Made by a program: the position numbers and the translations under genes | In this document: piece by piece, positions 62,305 through 64,000 of the stretch | Numbering within the stretch: the stretch's first letter is position 1 | How the letters are laid out: the number at the start of each line of letters is the position of its first letter | Notes under the pieces: model-generated | What the model saw: the letters and a program-made list of their open reading frames with translations, nothing else | Told to the model about the DNA's origin: nothing | Databases searched by the model: none | NCBI GenBank assembly: GCA_022843145.1 | Contig: JALHOF010000003.1 | Location: 124,001-188,000 of the forward strand | Direction: 5' to 3' | Length of the DNA: 64,000 nt | Source: Hyphomicrobium sp. | Lineage (GTDB): Bacteria; Pseudomonadota; Alphaproteobacteria; Rhizobiales; Hyphomicrobiaceae

Positions 62305-63396
62305 ATGGGCGACAAGGATCAGCAGCGTTTTCCCGTGCGCGTGGCCGAGCGAAAGATGGTCAACCTCGCGCTGCAAGGCGGCGGCGCGCATGGCGCCTTC
62401 AGCTGGGGCGTACTCGACCGCCTCCTGGAGGACGGCCGCATCGGGCTCGAGTCGATCTCGGGGACTTCGGCCGGAGCACTCAATGCGGTCGTCGTGGCCG
62501 ATGGGCTCATCGAAGGCGGCGCCGACCGGGCGCGCGAGAAGCTCGAGACGTTCTGGCGTCACGTCAGTCTCGACGCCTTGTCGAGCCCGGTTCGGCGCAC
62601 GTTCTTCGACATGCTGTTCTCGAACTGGAGCCTCGACTACAACCCTGCGCTGGTGATGATCGACATGGTCACGCGCGTCGTGTCGCCCTATCAGTTCAAT
62701 CCGCTCAACATCAATCCGCTGCGCGATCTGCTCGAGCGCGAGGTCGATTTCGCCCGCGTGCAGAGCGCGGAGGCCGTCCGCCTGTTCGTCTCCGCCACCA
62801 ACGTGCACACCGGCCGCGTCAAAGTTTTTACGGGGAGAGAAGTCACGGCTGACGCGGTGATGGCGTCAGCCTGCCTGCCGTTCGCATTCCAGGCGGTGGA
62901 GATCGGCGGCGTGCCCTATTGGGACGGCGGTTACATGGGCAACCCGGTTCTGTTCCCATTCTATGGCTGCGCGTCGCACGACGTCGTGCTCGTGCAGACC
63001 ATCCCCATCTGCCGCAATCAGACGCCGACGACCTCGCGCGAGATCCTCGACCGCGTCAACGAGATCTCGTTCAACGCGTCCCTCATCAAGGAACTGGTCA
63101 ACGTCGATTTCGTCAACAAGGGGCTGCGCGACGGCACGTTGAGCGGCACCGCCTTGAAGGAGATCTATGTCCACGCCATTTCCGGCTGCGACGAGTTCGA
63201 GAAACTGTCGTCGTCGTCGAAGCTCAACGCCGAGTGGGCGTTCTTCGTCCATCTGCGCGATCTGGGCCGCGAGAGCGCCGACATCTGGCTGCGCGAATGC
63301 TACGCCCAAGTCGGCCGCGAAGGCACCCTCGACCTCTCCGGCTTCTGGGACAACGCCAACGCGCTGCCGCACCACACCGCCACGGCGGCGGAGTAG
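62305..63396 (+). CDS. Patatin-like phospholipase
   Basis: A 363-residue patatin-family lipase. Oxyanion motif LQGGGAHGAFSWG (glycines 25-27), nucleophile GTSAG with Ser55 and the dyad Asp207 in YWDGGYMGNP; all three are present, so it should be active. The C-terminal extension (about 230-363) lacks the transmembrane anchor of some relatives. Substrate likely a membrane phospholipid. Upstream 62155-62304 holds a short low-GC gap with no gene. ATG 62305 chosen because upstream in-frame residues do not fit. Confidence 0.88.
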   Translation: MGDKDQQRFPVRVAERKMVNLALQGGGAHGAFSWGVLDRLLEDGRIGLESISGTSAGALNAVVVADGLIEGGADRAREKLETFWRHVSLDALSSPVRRTFFDMLFSNWSLDYNPALVMIDMVTRVVSPYQFNPLNINPLRDLLEREVDFARVQSAEAVRLFVSATNVHTGRVKVFTGREVTADAVMASACLPFAFQAVEIGGVPYWDGGYMGNPVLFPFYGCASHDVVLVQTIPICRNQTPTTSREILDRVNEISFNASLIKELVNVDFVNKGLRDGTLSGTALKEIYVHAISGCDEFEKLSSSSKLNAEWAFFVHLRDLGRESADIWLRECYAQVGREGTLDLSGFWDNANALPHHTATAAE

Positions 63397-63450
63397 GTGA
63401 AGGGCGGCCGAGAGGCTGCGGCGGAGTATGGGCGACTCCGCCCCACCACT

Positions 63451-63486
63451 GTCATCCCGGGGCTTGTCCCCGGGATCCATGCCGGC
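63451..63486 (+). repeat. Palindromic repeat copy 1 (gtcatcccgggg-type)
   Basis: Core stem tcccgggg (63455-63462) and ccccggga (63468-63475) around cttgt, flanked by gtca before and tccatgccgg after. Same sequence family as copies 2 and 3, same orientation as copy 2. Such elements are dispersed in Hyphomicrobiales genomes. Confidence 0.85.
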
Positions 63487-63515
63487 ACATACTCCGTCTT
63501 CGGAGGTGTCAACGC

Positions 63516-63827
63516 ATGCGCCGCTTCTGGGTCTACATCCTCGCCAGCAAGCCACGCGGCACGCTCTACATCGGCGTGACAAACGCGATCATTCGTCGGG
63601 TCGACGATCATCGCGCTGGAACAGGATCGGCCTTTACGCGCCGCTACAAGGTCCACACCTTGGTCTGGTTTGAGGAGCATGCGGATATCCGCCTTGCGAT
63701 ACAACGCGAGAAGTCGATGAAGGAGTGGCCGCGCGTGTGGAAGCAGAACCTCATAGAGCGCGAGAACCCGCACTGGGTCGATCTCTACCCGAGCCTGCCT
63801 GGCGTCGCGCCGCCGAAGCAGTTGTGA
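63516..63827 (+). CDS. GIY-YIG nuclease family protein
   Basis: A 103-residue single-domain GIY-YIG protein: the first strand VYI (6-8) and second YIG (18-20), Arg27/28 and catalytic Glu65 in IQREKSMKEWP are in place. These UPF0213/YhbQ-like proteins have unknown or weak nuclease activity. The gene is bracketed by three copies of a palindromic repeat (63451, 63854, 63915), the last two inverted to each other. ATG 63516 has CGGAGGTG just upstream. It could mobilise or maintain the repeats, as RAYT proteins do for REP elements; that is an inference. Confidence 0.9.
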   Translation: MRRFWVYILASKPRGTLYIGVTNAIIRRVDDHRAGTGSAFTRRYKVHTLVWFEEHADIRLAIQREKSMKEWPRVWKQNLIERENPHWVDLYPSLPGVAPPKQL

Positions 63828-63853
63828 GGCAGTTCGGACGCCACTCCACCGCT

Positions 63854-63889
63854 GTCATCCCGGCGTTCATCGCCGGGATCCATGCCGCC
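63854..63889 (+). repeat. Palindromic repeat copy 2
   Basis: Core stem tcccggcg (63858-63865) and cgccggga (63871-63878) around ttcat; a divergent member of the same family as copy 1, with compensatory changes in both arms that preserve the stem. Same flanks (gtca, tccatgccg). Confidence 0.85.
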
Positions 63890-63914
63890 GCTAGGTGCGG
63901 AGCGCGAGGATTGC

Positions 63915-63946
63915 TGGATCCCGGGGACAAGCCCCGGGATGACAAC
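63915..63946 (-). repeat. Palindromic repeat copy 3, inverted
   Basis: Stem tcccgggg (63919-63926) and ccccggga (63932-63939) around acaag. It is the reverse complement of copy 1 over about 30 bases. Together copies 2 and 3 form an inverted pair about 26 bases apart, a REPIN-like unit. Confidence 0.85.
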
Positions 63947-64000
63947 TGTCTCTGGACGATGATCCGAGTTTGGCAGGCCTCGGGTGTTATCCTGCCCGCC

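Larger units (their letters stand above)
63828..64000. other. Right edge of window after the GIY-YIG gene
   Basis: Apart from repeats 2 and 3 I see no gene or RNA. A minus-strand open frame across the repeats (63751-63945) is a repeat-derived artefact. Confidence 0.6.

Noticed and set aside
63751..63945. Minus-strand 64-codon frame at the right edge
   Set aside because: Its sequence derives from the palindromic repeats; commonly mis-annotated as a gene.
63451..63946. CRISPR array
   Set aside because: Only three copies, irregular spacing, one inverted, no cas genes.

Overview
The window is GC-rich chromosomal DNA from an alphaproteobacterium, almost certainly Hyphomicrobiales (Rhizobiales). 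The grounds are a DivL-type tyrosine pseudokinase, a ChvG/ChvI pair beside a short HPr kinase, HPr, an EIIA-Man and ATP-type pckA, a circularly permuted two-piece tmRNA whose tag reads ANDNYAEVALAA, an alphaproteobacterial SspB, and a PodJ-like polarity protein. I cannot fix the genus. Nearly everything is core genome; there is no transposase, integrase, phage gene or CRISPR array.

Layout. 1-5.4 kb (minus): divL, a tsaE-amgK fusion, a murU-like nucleotidyltransferase and the start of addB, combining cell-cycle control, tRNA modification, cell-wall sugar recycling and DNA repair. 5.6-9 kb: ahcY (minus) divergent from a TadG-like von Willebrand protein (plus) across an AT-rich intergenic region. 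9-15 kb: ptsH, EIIA, hprK, chvG, chvI (minus), then pckA (plus). 15-18 kb: GT4 glycosyltransferase, LpxH-like phosphoesterase and an orphan periplasmic binding protein (minus). 18-22 kb: membrane GT2, tRNA-Gly(CCC), a radical SAM protein and mscL. 22-29 kb: a CrbS/CrbR-type two-component system with a DUF4212/ActP-type symporter pair, then prolyl aminopeptidase. 30-34 kb: a secreted coiled-coil protein and a PodJ-like coiled-coil/TM/Sel1 protein. 34-39.7 kb: the PdeM/Lhr-type DNA-repair pair, small envelope proteins, pyrD and a DUF952 gene.

39.9-43.5 kb holds the most accessory-looking content: two tandem, divergent DUF262-DUF1524 (GmrSD/BrxU/SspE-like) proteins, a candidate defence module. 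44-45.5 kb holds a very small membrane peptide gene, sspB and ssrA side by side, so a tag-encoding RNA sits next to the gene for the adaptor that reads the tag. 45.6-50.3 kb: CPBP protease, thyA, folA, hflK, hflC, DUF2065. 50.5-57 kb: envelope maintenance (L,D-transpeptidase, MepA), MsrA, an SMR exporter and small membrane proteins. 57-60.3 kb: LAB_N, GT2 and GT39 genes that look like an ArnE/ArnC/ArnT-style lipid-sugar pathway. 60.3-64 kb: a pabB-pabC fusion, a patatin-like phospholipase and a GIY-YIG nuclease bracketed by palindromic repeats in REPIN-like arrangement.

Functional threads: (i) cell polarity and CtrA-pathway control (divL, podJ-like gene with CtrA-like half-sites); (ii) carbon and envelope-stress signalling (HPr/EIIA/HprK with ChvG/ChvI and pckA; CrbS/R with a carboxylate-type symporter); (iii) protein quality control (ssrA, sspB, hflKC); (iv) envelope construction and recycling. 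All assignments come from reading translations and motifs; no database search was run.
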